From Streptomyces sp. CB01201 (lineage in GTDB: Bacteria; Actinomycetota; Actinomycetes; Streptomycetales; Streptomycetaceae), in the NCBI RefSeq assembly GCF_002803085.1, contig NZ_NNBJ01000007.1, positions 310,001 through 374,000 on the forward strand: a stretch of DNA of 64,000 nt. The letters run 5' to 3'. The first letter of the stretch is position 1, and each line of letters starts with the position of its first letter. The translations under genes and the position numbers were made by a program. Below the pieces are notes generated by a model, which saw only the letters and a program-made list of their open reading frames with translations, made no database searches and was not told where the DNA came from. Positions 18,356-25,257 of this stretch are shown in pieces.

Positions 18356-18568
18356 ATGAGCACCAACCCGTTCGACGACGCCGACGGCCGCTTTCTGGTC
18401 CTGGTGAACGACGAGGGCCAGCACTCGCTCTGGCCGTCGTTCGTGGAGGTGCCGGGCGGATGGACGGTCGCGCTGGGGGAGTCGACCCGCGACGCGTGCC
18501 TGGAGTACATCGAGTCGAACTGGACCGACCTGCGCCCCCGTTCCCTCGCGGCGGCCGTGGACGCCTGA
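18356..18568 (+). CDS. cchK: MbtH-family NRPS accessory protein
   Basis: A 70-residue MbtH protein. MbtH proteins bind adenylation domains and are often needed for their folding or activity, so the likely partner is the NRPS in this cluster. The diagnostic spacing is visible: NPFDD near the start, a central SLWPSF..VPGGW, and C-terminal ACLEYIESNWTDLRP. The invariant Trp residues are in place. The ATG is preceded by CAGGAGGA at good spacing. It lies divergent to cchJ under the shared iron box. Confidence 0.95.
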   Translation: MSTNPFDDADGRFLVLVNDEGQHSLWPSFVEVPGGWTVALGESTRDACLEYIESNWTDLRPRSLAAAVDA

Positions 18569-18679
18569 CCGGCGCCACCGGGCGCAACGACCCGGGGCCG
18601 GCCGGCCTCCACGGAATCGGCGGCACCGGGTCGCCGCCACCTTCGGCGGCGGACGAGAAGCAACGGAGACGGGAAAGCT

Positions 18680-18922
18680 GTGAGCAGTCGGACGGACACC
18701 CTGGAACGCCTTGCCCCGCTGTGGGCTGAACCGGCGGCCTCGACGCGCTGGGTGATCTGGCACCGGGGTGCGGGCGAACCCCTCGTCTTCGACCGGGAGT
18801 TCAACATGCCGGTCGATGTGGAGCTCGACGTGGACGAGGCGGTCCTCCGAGAGGTGGTGCGCCGGATGCGCGCGGCCGGAGCGCCGGAGACGGACGCCTA
18901 CCCCGGCCGCCCGTGCGGGTAG
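18680..18922 (+). CDS. Small acidic protein of unknown function downstream of mbtH
   Basis: An 80-residue protein starting at GTG 18680, 111 bp after the MbtH gene and on the same strand. It has three Trp residues in the first third (LWAEP, WVIWHRG), then a DREFNMPVDVELDVDEA segment and a likely helix, VLREVVRRMRAAG. There is no signal peptide, Cys cluster or motif I recognise. A weak GGAAAG serves as ribosome binding site. Strong third-position GC supports coding. It probably shares the MbtH transcript and the iron box, and may be a conserved companion of siderophore loci, but I cannot name a family. Confidence 0.55.
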   Translation: MSSRTDTLERLAPLWAEPAASTRWVIWHRGAGEPLVFDREFNMPVDVELDVDEAVLREVVRRMRAAGAPETDAYPGRPCG

Positions 18923-19091
18923 TGACGGGCCCCGCCGCCCCGCGAGCGGCCTGCCGCCTGACGGTGCATTAGCTGACGGACCATCAACTCGGCGAACCGG
19001 CGAACTGCCCGCAAGTCCACGGACTGGCGGGCCGTTCTTGCGTCGGCGGACTGTCGGGCCGCCCAGGAAGCTGGCGAGTTGGTCCAGTAAG

Positions 19092-19110
19092 TCAGGTAAG
19101 GCTAACCTTA
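19092..19110. promoter_or_regulatory. Iron box upstream of the NAGS-like gene
   Basis: TCAGGTAAGGCTAACCTTA matches the consensus TTAGGTTAGGCTAACCTAA at 16 of 19 positions. It sits 100 bp before the TTG start of the acetyltransferase gene. The 287-bp gap 18923-19209 otherwise shows only GC-rich sequence without a convincing ORF. Confidence 0.8.
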
Positions 19111-19209
19111 GTTTCACCGTTCCGCGGGGGTCTCCCGGCGCGCTGCCGCCCCCGGCCCCGTCCGGGAGATCCCCGTGCCCCGCGAACGGCGACCCGAGGA
19201 AGGAACGCC

Positions 19210-19734
19210 TTGACCACGGCCACGCTGCCCCCTGCCGCCCTCGCCGCGCTGCCGCTCCGAGCCCCCGCCGCCCGACGGAGCGGAGCCCCCGGGTTCCTGG
19301 TGCGGCCGGCGCACGAGGGAGACGGCCCGGCGCTCGCCGCCCTCTCCCGCCCGTTCGCCCGGGCGGGCGCGCTCCGCGAGCGTCCCCTCTCCGCGTACCT
19401 CTCCCGGGCGTCCGACTTCCTCGTCGCCCAGGCCTTCGACGGAACGATCGAAGGCGGCCTCGGGCTGAGTGAACACGCCACGGACGGCGTGCTCTACAAC
19501 TTCTGCGTCGCCGCCCACCGGCAGGGTTCGGGCATGGGCGGCCGCCTGTTGCAGGCGGCGCTCGCCCGGGCGCGCGGCCGCGCCCTGACGATGCTGTTCA
19601 CCGCGACGACCGGCAGCGGCCGGCTCTTCCTCGGCCACGGCTTCGTCCCCAGCGGGCCGGAACTGGCCCCGCCCGCCTGGGCGCGCACCCTGGACCCCGG
19701 CCGCAACGCGCGCGTACTGGCCCGCACGCTCTAG
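19210..19734 (+). CDS. GNAT acetyltransferase resembling short-form N-acetylglutamate synthase
   Basis: A 174-residue cytosolic GNAT protein. The TTG start at 19210 is chosen for its strong AGGAAGGA ribosome binding site. The pattern LVRPAHEGDGPALAALSRPF...ERPLSAYLSRASDFLVAQ follows the ArgA/NAGS GNAT layout. The acetyl-CoA loop is RQGSGMGGRLL. The C-terminal end DPGRNARVL resembles the (D)P.RNS.VL tail of N-acetylglutamate synthases. NAGS makes N-acetylglutamate, the substrate of ArgB. The gene converges on argD, and both the gene and the arg operon have iron boxes, which supports an ornithine-supply role. The alternative is a GNAT that acylates hydroxyornithine, less likely because formylation is expected in coelichelin. 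Confidence 0.65.
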   Translation: MTTATLPPAALAALPLRAPAARRSGAPGFLVRPAHEGDGPALAALSRPFARAGALRERPLSAYLSRASDFLVAQAFDGTIEGGLGLSEHATDGVLYNFCVAAHRQGSGMGGRLLQAALARARGRALTMLFTATTGSGRLFLGHGFVPSGPELAPPAWARTLDPGRNARVLARTL

Positions 19735-19743
19735 CCCGCCGAA

Positions 19744-19771
19744 GGGGCGGGCCCCGTGCGGGACCCGCCCC
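19744..19771. terminator. Hairpin between convergent NAGS-like gene and argD
   Basis: GGGGCGGGCCC pairs with GGGACCCGCCCC (one G-T pair) around a short CGTGC loop. It lies in the 63-bp gap between two converging stop codons and would serve both strands. Confidence 0.7.
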
Positions 19772-19797
19772 CGAACCATCCGACCGTCAAGCCGGGT

Positions 19798-21000
19798 TCA
19801 GGCCGCGCCCCCGGTCCCGTACGAGGCGTCGAGGATCGCGGGCAGCGCCGACACCAGGGCATCGGCGCCTTCCTCGGGCACGTTCAGGGCGGGGGCCAGC
19901 CGTACGACTCCGGGCCCGGCCGCGTTCACGAGGAACCCGGCTTCCTGCGCGGCCCGTTGGACCCGCGCGGCGAGCGGCGCGCCGAGGACGATGCCCAACA
20001 GCAGCCCCGCGCCGCGCACTTCGCGGACCAGCGGATGCGCCGAGCCTTCGATGCCGTCCCTCAGCCGTGCGCCCACCCGCGTCACATGACGGAGCAGGGC
20101 CTCCTTCTCGATGGCCTCCAGGACGGCGAGCCCGGCCGCGCACGCGATCGGGTTGCCGCCGAAGGTGGAGCCGTGCTGGCCGGGGGTCAGCAGCCCGGCG
20201 GCCTGGCCGAAGGCGACCGTGGCACCGATCGGCAGGCCGCCGCCGAGGCCCTTGGCCAGGGTCACCACATCGGGCTCAAGGCCGGGCTCCGCCTGGTGCG
20301 CGAACCAGTGGCCGGTGCGGCCGATCCCGGTCTGCACCTCGTCGAGCACGAGCAGGCTGCCGGTGGCCCGGGTGATCTCGCGGGCGGCCCGCAGATAGCC
20401 CGCCGGGGCCGGGACGACCCCCGCCTCGCCCTGGAGGGGTTCCAGGACGACCGCCGCGGTGCGTTCCGTGACGGCGGCGCGCAAGGCCTCCGGGTCGCCG
20501 TAGGGAACATGGGTGACCTGTGGGGGCAGGGGCGCGAAGGGGGTCTGTTTGGCCGGCTGGCCGGTGAGGGCGAGGGCCCCCATCGTGCGTCCGTGGAAGC
20601 CGCCTTCGGCCGCGACCAGGTGCGGGCGTCCCGTCCGGCGGGCGATCTTGAAGGCGGCCTCGACCGCCTCGGCGCCCGAGTTCGCGAAGAAGACCCGGCC
20701 CGGCCTGCCGAGGAGGTCCACCAGGCGCTCCGCCAGCGCGACGGGGGGCTCCGCGACGAACAGGTTCGACACATGCCCCAGCCGGGCGGCCTGCTCTGTG
20801 ACCGCCGCGAGCAGGCCCGGGTGGGCGTGCCCCAGGGCGTTGACGGCGATCCCGCCGGTGAAGTCCGTGTAGGCGCGGCCCGCCTCGTCCCACACCGTGC
20901 TGCCCTCGCCCCTGACCAGGGCCAGCGGGGGAGTGCCGTAGGTGTCCATCATCACCGCGCGCCAGCGGTCGCTGAGCCCGGTCGTGCTGTCGGCGGTCAC
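19798..21000 (-). CDS. argD: Acetylornithine aminotransferase
   Basis: A 400-residue class III PLP aminotransferase that converts N-acetylglutamate semialdehyde to N-acetylornithine. Motifs: GGIAVNALGHAHP, FFANSGAEAVEAAFKIAR, GGFHGRT, LLVLDEVQTGIGRTG and VTLAKGLGGGLPIGA, where the Lys of TLAKG binds PLP. Length is typical. GTG at 21000 overlaps the argB stop by 4 bp (GTGA). It is the last gene of the argCJBD operon. There is no argR, argG or argH after it, which fits an ornithine-only role. Confidence 0.93.
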   Translation of the reverse strand: MTADSTTGLSDRWRAVMMDTYGTPPLALVRGEGSTVWDEAGRAYTDFTGGIAVNALGHAHPGLLAAVTEQAARLGHVSNLFVAEPPVALAERLVDLLGRPGRVFFANSGAEAVEAAFKIARRTGRPHLVAAEGGFHGRTMGALALTGQPAKQTPFAPLPPQVTHVPYGDPEALRAAVTERTAAVVLEPLQGEAGVVPAPAGYLRAAREITRATGSLLVLDEVQTGIGRTGHWFAHQAEPGLEPDVVTLAKGLGGGLPIGATVAFGQAAGLLTPGQHGSTFGGNPIACAAGLAVLEAIEKEALLRHVTRVGARLRDGIEGSAHPLVREVRGAGLLLGIVLGAPLAARVQRAAQEAGFLVNAAGPGVVRLAPALNVPEEGADALVSALPAILDASYGTGGAA

Positions 21001-21971
21001 GCGCCGTCCTCCTTGCCGCCCGGCCCCGCGGGCCCGGGCTCCTCGTCCGGCACCACCGTGGTGCCGGGTGCGTCCTCGGCGAACAGGCCGCGCAGCAGGG
21101 CGTGCGGCACCCGGCCGTCGAGCACCTGCGCCCGGCCGACCCCGCCCCGGACCGCCCGCAGGCAGCCCTCCATCTTGGGCAGCATCCCGCTCGCCAACTC
21201 CGGCAGCAGCGCGGCCAGTTCGGTGGCGCCGAGGCGGCCGATGACGTCGGTGCTGTGCGGCCAGTCCGCGTAGAGCCCCTCGACGTCGGTCATGACCATC
21301 AGCCGGTCCGCACCGAGGGCCACGGCGAGGGCCGAGGCCGCCAGGTCGGCGTTGACGTTGTAGATCTGGCCGTCCTCGCCCCGCGCGACGGGCGAGATCA
21401 CGGGGATGCGGCCCCGTTCCAGCAGCGCGCCGATCGTGGAGGCCTCCACCGCCACGATGTCGCCGACCAGACCGATGTCCACCGGCCGGCCGTCCACCAG
21501 GGCGGCCCGGCGCACCGCGGTCATGGTGTGCGCGTCCTCGCCCGAGAGGCCCACGGCGAACGGCCCGTGGGCGTTGATGGCCCCGACCAGGTCCCGCTGG
21601 ACCCGGCCGGTGAGCACCATGCGGACGACGTCCATCGTCTCGGGCGTGGTCACCCGCAGTCCGGCCTCGAAGCGGACCTCCAGGCCGAGCCGGTCGAGCA
21701 GGGCGCTGATCTGGGGCCCGCCGCCGTGCACGACGACGGGCCGCAGGCCCGCGTGCCACAGCTCCACCACGTCCTGGGCGAACGTCCGGTGCAGCGCCGG
21801 GTCCACCATGGCGTTGCCGCCGAACTTGACCACGACGGTGCGCCCCTGGAGCTCCTCCGACCACGGCACATCGGGGGCGTCCGCCACCGGCGCCGCGACC
21901 GCTACCGGCGCCGGGTGCGGTACCGGTGCCGCGTCCGGTGTCCTGGGACCGGCCGTGTCCGCCCCGCTCAC
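20997..21971 (-). CDS. argB: Acetylglutamate kinase
   Basis: A 324-residue amino-acid kinase family enzyme phosphorylating N-acetylglutamate. Motifs: VVVKFGGNAM near residue 40, VVVHGGGPQI, substrate region GLRVTTPETMDVVRMVLTG, and YNVNADLAASALA. It carries an N-terminal Pro/Ala-rich extension of about 30 residues and a C-terminal Pro/Gly tail beyond the usual fold, so it is slightly longer than typical (about 300). GTG at 21971 overlaps the argJ stop by 4 bp, and its own stop overlaps argD by 4 bp. Confidence 0.93.
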   Translation of the reverse strand: MSGADTAGPRTPDAAPVPHPAPVAVAAPVADAPDVPWSEELQGRTVVVKFGGNAMVDPALHRTFAQDVVELWHAGLRPVVVHGGGPQISALLDRLGLEVRFEAGLRVTTPETMDVVRMVLTGRVQRDLVGAINAHGPFAVGLSGEDAHTMTAVRRAALVDGRPVDIGLVGDIVAVEASTIGALLERGRIPVISPVARGEDGQIYNVNADLAASALAVALGADRLMVMTDVEGLYADWPHSTDVIGRLGATELAALLPELASGMLPKMEGCLRAVRGGVGRAQVLDGRVPHALLRGLFAEDAPGTTVVPDEEPGPAGPGGKEDGA

Positions 21972-23119
21972 GAGCTGTACGCGCTGTTCTCGTGGACGTA
22001 CTCGGCCGTCAGGTCGTTGGTCCACAGCACTGCCGAACACCCGCCGGAGCGCAGGTCGACCGTGACCACGATATGACGGCCCGTCAGGTCGACCTGGTCG
22101 CGGGATTCGCCCTCGGCGCCGTCCCGGCACACCCACACGCCGTTGATCGCCACGTCGAGACGGTCCGGGTCGAAGGCGGCCGATGTCGTGCCGATGGCGG
22201 ACAACACCCGCCCCCAGTTGGGGTCTTCGCCGTGCAGCGCACACTTGAGGAGGTTGTTGCGGGCCACCGAACGGCCCACTTCCACGGCGTCCGCCTCCGA
22301 GGCCGCGCCGACGACCACCACCTCGATCTCCTTGGACGCGCCCTCGGCGTCCGCGACCAGCTGCCGGGCCAGGTCCTGGCAGACGCTGTGCACGGCCGAG
22401 GTGAACGCGGCGGGCTCGGGCGCCACTTGGGAGGAGCCGGAGGCGAGCAGCAGCACGGTGTCGTTGGTGGACATGCAGCCGTCGGAGTCCACCCGGTCGA
22501 AGGTGGTGCGCACCGCCTCGCGCAGCGCCGCGTCCAGCACCTCGGCGTCGGCCTCGGCGTCCGTGGTCAGCACCACGAGCATGGTGGCGAGGCCCGGGGC
22601 AAGCATACCCGCGCCCTTGGCCATGCCACCCACCGTCCAGCCGTCGCCCGTGGCCACGGCGGTCTTGTGCACGGAGTCCGTCGTCTTGATGGCGACGGCC
22701 GCGTCCTGGCCGCCGTCGGCCGAGAGCCGCCCGGCGACGGCGGCGACGCCGGCCGTCACGCGGTCCATCGGAAGCCGCACCCCGATCAGGCCGGTGGAGC
22801 AGACCGCGACCTCGTCCGGGGCGATGCCCACGGCCCGCGCCGTCTCCTCGGCCGTCAGCCGGGTGTCCTCGGCGCCGCCGGGGCCCGTGCAGGCGTTGGC
22901 GCCACCGGAGTTGAGCACGACGGCGGATATCCGCCCGTCGCCGAGCACGCGGCGGGACCAGCGTACGGGCGCGGCCTGCACACGGTTGGCGGTGAAGACA
23001 CCGGCGGCGGCGCGGGACGGCCCCCGGTTCACGACCAGGGCGAGGTCGAGGTCACCGGACTCCTTGAGGCCGGCGCTCACTGCGCCGGCGAGGAATCCCT
23101 GGGCGGCGGTCACACTCAC
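21968..23119 (-). CDS. argJ: Bifunctional ornithine acetyltransferase / N-acetylglutamate synthase
   Basis: A 383-residue ArgJ. It moves the acetyl group from N-acetylornithine to glutamate and so releases ornithine. It is synthesised as a precursor that self-cleaves before a Thr nucleophile, here in MAKGAGMLAPGLATMLVV (KGxGM..P..ATM signature). Other family marks are VVLNSGGANACTG, CSTGLIGVRLPMD, and the C-terminal HGEDPNWGRVLSAIG. Start is GTG at 23119, overlapping the argC stop by 4 bp. Because ArgJ recycles acetyl groups, the nearby NAGS-like gene would be needed only to prime the cycle. Confidence 0.94.
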   Translation of the reverse strand: MSVTAAQGFLAGAVSAGLKESGDLDLALVVNRGPSRAAAGVFTANRVQAAPVRWSRRVLGDGRISAVVLNSGGANACTGPGGAEDTRLTAEETARAVGIAPDEVAVCSTGLIGVRLPMDRVTAGVAAVAGRLSADGGQDAAVAIKTTDSVHKTAVATGDGWTVGGMAKGAGMLAPGLATMLVVLTTDAEADAEVLDAALREAVRTTFDRVDSDGCMSTNDTVLLLASGSSQVAPEPAAFTSAVHSVCQDLARQLVADAEGASKEIEVVVVGAASEADAVEVGRSVARNNLLKCALHGEDPNWGRVLSAIGTTSAAFDPDRLDVAINGVWVCRDGAEGESRDQVDLTGRHIVVTVDLRSGGCSAVLWTNDLTAEYVHENSAYSS

Positions 23120-24156
23120 GGTGCCACTCCATTCATGGGCAGGCCGAGCCGTTCCGGCAGGCCGAGGGCGATGTTCATGCTCTGCACCGCGCCGCCCGCG
23201 GTGCCCTTCGTCAGGTTGTCGATGGCGCTCACGCAGATCAGCCTGCGGGCGTCGCCGTCCACGGCGATCTGCACCTGGGCGCTGTTCGAGCCGAGGACGG
23301 CGGCGGTGGACGGCCATTGGCCCGGCGGCAGCAACCGCACGAACGGCTCGTCGGCGTACGCGGCCTCGAACGCCGCCCGAGCCTCGTCGTCCCGTCCGGC
23401 CGCCGCGATCCCCGGGCGCAGCCGGGCCGAGCAGGTGGCGAGGATGCCGCGGGGCATGGGCGCCAGGGTCGGGGTGAAGGACACCGTCACGTGCTCACCG
23501 GCCGCCAGCGACAGGTTCTGGACCAGCTCGGGGGTGTGCCGGTGGCCGCCGCCGACCCCGTACGGGCTCATGGAGCCCATCACTTCGGAGCCGAGGAGGC
23601 GCGGCGCGAGCGAGCGGCCGGCGCCGGAGGTGCCGCTGGCGGCGACGACGACGGCCTCCGGTTCGACCAGCGCGGCGACGTAGGCGGGGAACAGGGCGAG
23701 GGTGACCGCGGTGGGATAGCAGCCCGGCACCGCGATGCGGGTGACACCCCTCAACTCGGCTCGCACGCCCGGGAGTTCGGGCAGTCCGTACGGCCAGGTG
23801 CCGGCGTGGGGCGAGCCGTAGAACCGCTCCCAGGCGGCCGGGTCGCGCAGCCGGAAGTCGGCGCCGCAGTCCACCACGAGCGTTCCGGGCTCCAACTCGG
23901 CCGCCATGGCGGCGGATTGGCCGTGGGGCAGGGCGAGGAACACGACATCGTGCCCGCGCAGCGACGCGGCGGAGGTCTCCAGCAGAAGCCGGTCGGCCAG
24001 CTCCGGCAACTGCGGCTGTACGCAGCCGAGTCGGCGTCCCGCGCTGGTGTGCGCGGTCACCGCGCCGACCTCCACCCCGGGGTGCGAAGCGAGCAGGCGG
24101 AGCAGTTCGCCGCCCGCGTAGCCGCTGGCTCCGGCCACCGCGACCCGTACGGTCAT
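23116..24156 (-). CDS. argC: N-acetyl-gamma-glutamyl-phosphate reductase
   Basis: A 346-residue NADPH-dependent reductase, the first gene of argCJBD. Motifs: Rossmann VAVAGASGYAGGELLRLL at the N terminus, active-site Cys in AVPGCYPTAVTLAL near residue 148, and the C-terminal dimer region SAIDNLTKGTAGGAVQSMN. ATG at 24156. An iron box lies 74 bp upstream, which makes iron limitation the predicted inducer of the whole operon rather than arginine. I saw no ARG-box-like element there, though I could not score this. Confidence 0.94.
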   Translation of the reverse strand: MTVRVAVAGASGYAGGELLRLLASHPGVEVGAVTAHTSAGRRLGCVQPQLPELADRLLLETSAASLRGHDVVFLALPHGQSAAMAAELEPGTLVVDCGADFRLRDPAAWERFYGSPHAGTWPYGLPELPGVRAELRGVTRIAVPGCYPTAVTLALFPAYVAALVEPEAVVVAASGTSGAGRSLAPRLLGSEVMGSMSPYGVGGGHRHTPELVQNLSLAAGEHVTVSFTPTLAPMPRGILATCSARLRPGIAAAGRDDEARAAFEAAYADEPFVRLLPPGQWPSTAAVLGSNSAQVQIAVDGDARRLICVSAIDNLTKGTAGGAVQSMNIALGLPERLGLPMNGVAP

Positions 24157-24229
24157 GTTCTTCCATTCTCTGGACGCGCGGATCTCTGGATGCGCGGACG
24201 CGGAAGCGAGCGGCCCCGACCCGCCTTAC

Positions 24230-24248
24230 TTAGCTAAGCCTAACCTAA
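24230..24248. promoter_or_regulatory. Iron box upstream of argCJBD
   Basis: TTAGCTAAGCCTAACCTAA matches the DmdR/IdeR consensus TTAGGTTAGCCTAACCTAA at 17 of 19 positions. It is 74 bp from the argC start in a 158-bp gap after the DUF2470 gene. Confidence 0.85.
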
Positions 24249-24314
24249 TGTATTGGCGCCCTGGCGGGACTCCCGGCCGCGACGGCGTCGAGCGCTCCGG
24301 CGGCCGTCGCCGGT

Positions 24315-25097
24315 TCAGTTGGCGGCGCGGCTGCGGGGGGAGGGCTGGTGCGGGTGCGCACACCGGGGCGCCGTGAGCAGCCGCCGGACCTGCTCGCCGG
24401 CCTCCGCGGGGTCGCGGACCTCGGCCGGGAAGGGGAAGCGCAGGTCGCAGTGGCCCCGGCGGTATTCGCAGCGCAGGGTGATGCCGTGGCGGTCCAGGGC
24501 GAAGGGGGCCGTGCGCAGGACGCCGGGCGGCAGCCGTGATCCGGCGCGCACGACCAGCTCGGCCATCAAGTCCCCGTGGGCGTCGGCCAGATGGGTCAGC
24601 ATGGCGGCCTCCCCGACGGCGAGCGGATCCGGTTCGGCGAGGGCGACCTCGTCGAGCCCGACCTCCGCCGCTCCCGCCGCGGTCCGCAGCGTGACACGCG
24701 CGGTGTCGAGACGGAGCCGCCCGTCGATGCGGCCCGGCTCGTGCGGGGTCAGCCAGCCGGACACCGTCACCCGGGCCCGTACGCGGTCGCGGACCGCGGT
24801 CGCGGCGACATCGGTGAAGTCGAGCAGTGCCGCGAGGCTGCCGCGCGGAGCGGTGGCGATCTGGGCGGCCAACGGGCTGTCCGCCGGGGGGTGGAGGGAG
24901 ATCCGGCCCCTGGAGTCGACCGTGTGCATGCCGATGAGGTCATAGCCCTGCGCCTGGGTGACGAGGGACAGGGAAGCGGCCCGGGCCAGTACGGACCGGA
25001 CGCGCTCGGCGCCGGTCGGCTCGGCCGGTCCGGCTGGTCCCGTCGGCCCCGTCGGCCCCGTCGGTCCGGTCGGTCCGGCATCTGCGGCAGTACTCAA
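24315..25097 (-). CDS. DUF2470 / HugZ-like split-barrel protein with collagen-like N terminus
   Basis: A 260-residue protein with a central split-beta-barrel (PNPOx/HugZ-like) region, about 35-150: VTQAQGYDLIGMHTVDSRG and ATAPRGSLAALLDFTDVAA. A C-terminal DUF2470 region follows, with MLTHLADAHGDLM and GITLRCEYRRGHCDLRFPFP. Proteins of this type are linked to haem binding or degradation in other bacteria, so release of iron from haem is a possible role. I cannot confirm haem ligands. Residues 8-25 are a GPTGPTGPTGPTGPAGP repeat, unusual for the family. TTG start at 25097 is supported by a GAGGAG ribosome binding site. A strong iron box lies 38 bp upstream. Confidence 0.75.
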   Translation of the reverse strand: MSTAADAGPTGPTGPTGPTGPAGPAEPTGAERVRSVLARAASLSLVTQAQGYDLIGMHTVDSRGRISLHPPADSPLAAQIATAPRGSLAALLDFTDVAATAVRDRVRARVTVSGWLTPHEPGRIDGRLRLDTARVTLRTAAGAAEVGLDEVALAEPDPLAVGEAAMLTHLADAHGDLMAELVVRAGSRLPPGVLRTAPFALDRHGITLRCEYRRGHCDLRFPFPAEVRDPAEAGEQVRRLLTAPRCAHPHQPSPRSRAAN

Positions 25098-25134
25098 GGC
25101 AACTCCTCACGGCACAGGACCGAAGCCCCTCAAC

Positions 25135-25153
25135 TCAGGTAAGGCTAACCTAA
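25135..25153. promoter_or_regulatory. Iron box upstream of the DUF2470 gene
   Basis: TCAGGTAAGGCTAACCTAA matches the consensus at 17 of 19 positions. It lies 38 bp from the TTG start, where it would overlap the promoter. Confidence 0.85.
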
Positions 25154-25257
25154 CTTTTCGCTGGGAGTGCGGCCGAGGCCGGGAAATGCCGCCGCGCCCC
25201 TCCCCGTTCCGCTGGGCGGCGGCTCGGGGAGGGGCGCGGTTCGGCGGCGTCCGCGTC

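Noticed and set aside
18229..18729. Open frame starting at ATG 18229 just after the iron box
   Set aside because: It overlaps the MbtH gene in another frame and encodes Arg/Gly/Pro-rich sequence without motifs.
19756..21273. Plus-strand open frames opposite argD and argB
   Set aside because: Shadow frames. The minus strand carries full ArgD and ArgB motifs with 4-bp overlaps.
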